Shown here in pieces: positions 5,729 to 6,598 of a stretch of 6,598 nt of DNA. Below the pieces are notes generated by a model that saw nothing but the letters and a program-made list of their open reading frames with translations, had not been told where the DNA came from and ran no database searches. The stretch comes from Candidatus Aminicenantota bacterium (GTDB lineage: Bacteria > Acidobacteriota > Aminicenantia > Aminicenantales > UBA8522), in the NCBI GenBank assembly GCA_003524335.1, contig DQHV01000386.1:6416-13013 (forward strand). Reading direction: 5' to 3'. How positions within the stretch are numbered: the stretch's first letter is position 1; every line of letters starts with the position of its first letter. The translations under genes and the position numbers were made by a program.

Positions 5729-6598
5729 ATGAAGAGAAACACGTTTATCGTCGCCCTGATCTTCCTCATCTTCTTCGTCATCTCCTTCTTGACGAACATT
5801 CTGGGTCCGCTGGTCCCGGACATCATCAATAGTTTCAGTCTGAGCTTGACCCTGGCCGGGTTCCTGCCCTTTTCGTTCTTCGTCGCCTATGGGGTGATGT
5901 CGATCCCGGCCGGGATGCTGGTCGAGCGCTACAGGGAAAAACGGGTCATGCTGGCGGCTTTCCTCATGGCCCTGGTGGGGGCTCTCTTTTTTGGTTCTGT
6001 GCCCCGGTTTTCCGTCGCCTTGACCTCGCTTTTCCTGATCGGGATCGGGATGGCCATGCTCCAGGTGGCCATCAACCCGCTGCTGCGGGTGGCTGGAGGA
6101 GAGGAGCATTTCGCCTTCAATTCCGTCTTCGCCCAGCTCGTCTTTGGGCTGGCCTCGTTCTTGAGTCCGAAGGTTTTTTCTTACCTGGTACTCAACCTGC
6201 CCAAGTCCTCGGGCAGGAGCAATCCGCCACTGGAGATCCTGAGGAAGGTGGTGCCGGACACGCTTCCCTGGGTCTCCCTGTACTGGGTTTTTTCCCTGGT
6301 CACGTTGGCCATGGTGGTCATCATCGCGGCGGTCCGGCTGCCCAAGGTCGAGCTCAAAGAGGAGGAGCGGGCCGGGGCCTGGGCCGTCTACAAAGAGCTC
6401 TTCCGAAAAAAGATCGTCATCCTCTATTTCCTGGGCATTTTCGCTTACGTCGGCACCGAACAAGGGGTGGCCAACTGGATCTCGAAGTTCCTGTCCACTT
6501 ACCACGGGATCGATCCCCAGACCAAGGGAGCCTCGACGGTCTCCCTGTTCTGGGGCCTGATGACCGCCGGCTGCCTGCTCGGTCTGGTCCTGCTCTGA
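5729..6598 (+). CDS. FHS-type sugar permease (MFS), apparently truncated at the C-terminus
   Basis: A 289-residue inner-membrane protein of the major facilitator superfamily, closest in motifs to the FucP/GluP/NagP-like sugar:proton symporters. About eight hydrophobic helices are visible: roughly residues 6-27, 41-63, 73-92, 97-118, 127-150, 181-200, 225-247 and 270-289. The helix 2-3 loop holds the MFS motif GMLVERYREKR (62-72). Helix 4 has LQVAINP (111-117), the counterpart of the LQVAANP of glucose/galactose/N-acetylglucosamine permeases; FucP has Glu at the Gln112 position. Helix 7 carries YVGTEQGVANW (240-250). Family members usually have about 400 or more residues and twelve helices, so four helices are missing. 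TGA at 6596-6598 ends both the frame and the window, directly after helix 8. It could be a frameshift, a nonsense change, a sequencing error or a genuine short form. GGAG at 5716-5719 precedes the ATG by nine bases; the gap to the GH2 gene is 43 bases. Probable cargo is the sugar released upstream (inference). Confidence 0.85.
   Translation: MKRNTFIVALIFLIFFVISFLTNILGPLVPDIINSFSLSLTLAGFLPFSFFVAYGVMSIPAGMLVERYREKRVMLAAFLMALVGALFFGSVPRFSVALTSLFLIGIGMAMLQVAINPLLRVAGGEEHFAFNSVFAQLVFGLASFLSPKVFSYLVLNLPKSSGRSNPPLEILRKVVPDTLPWVSLYWVFSLVTLAMVVIIAAVRLPKVELKEEERAGAWAVYKELFRKKIVILYFLGIFAYVGTEQGVANWISKFLSTYHGIDPQTKGASTVSLFWGLMTAGCLLGLVLL

Noticed and set aside
6196..6217. Perfect 7-bp inverted repeat CCTGCCC / GGGCAGG with an 8-base loop
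   Set aside because: It lies inside the permease coding sequence between helices 5 and 6 and has no following T-run, so it is not a convincing terminator or operator.
5672..6505. A 277-codon - strand open frame opposite the permease
   Set aside because: The translation is a low-complexity Asp/Gln/Gly/His-rich string, as expected from the complement of hydrophobic membrane codons. The + strand shows clear MFS motifs.

Overview
The window is a GC-rich (roughly 60%), densely packed bacterial segment. All genes are on the + strand: the tail of a possible upstream gene, then five genes separated by only 13 to 61 bases. Strong purine-rich Shine-Dalgarno sequences, several exported proteins with MKK-type signal peptides, and a FucP/NagP-like sugar permease suggest a Gram-negative saprophyte. 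The Acidobacteriota or Candidatus Aminicenantes area is my impression only, as the window holds no taxonomic marker gene.

Layout: bases 1-33 may be the last codons of an upstream gene. At 61-909 is an RraA-like (HMG/CHA aldolase fold) protein that unusually carries a signal peptide. At 971-1873 is a Cys-containing, probably lipidated protein of unrecognised family that looks like a TIM-barrel hydrolase. At 1920-3038 is an exported protein resembling the GHL10/DUF4015-type glycoside-hydrolase-like barrels. At 3052-5685 is the best-identified gene, a five-domain GH2 enzyme of the exo-beta-D-glucosaminidase (CsxA) subfamily, with Asp466 as predicted acid/base and Glu536 as predicted nucleophile. 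At 5729-6598 is a sugar permease of the FHS branch of the MFS, which stops after about eight helices where the family has twelve. Its stop codon is the last triplet of the window.

The genes read as one transcription unit, with a possible internal sigma70-like promoter at 910-940. A coherent but unproven model is an outer-surface or periplasmic pathway. The GH2 enzyme removes non-reducing-end glucosamine (or a related sugar) from an oligosaccharide, the two uncharacterised barrel proteins act on other linkages of the same glycan, and the permease imports the released sugar. The exported RraA-like protein may process a keto-acid or sugar-acid component. No TonB-dependent receptor, SusD-like protein, regulator or cytoplasmic amino-sugar kinase/deaminase is visible. 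The strongest novelty candidates are the two barrel proteins, the exported RraA-like protein, and the shortened permease.
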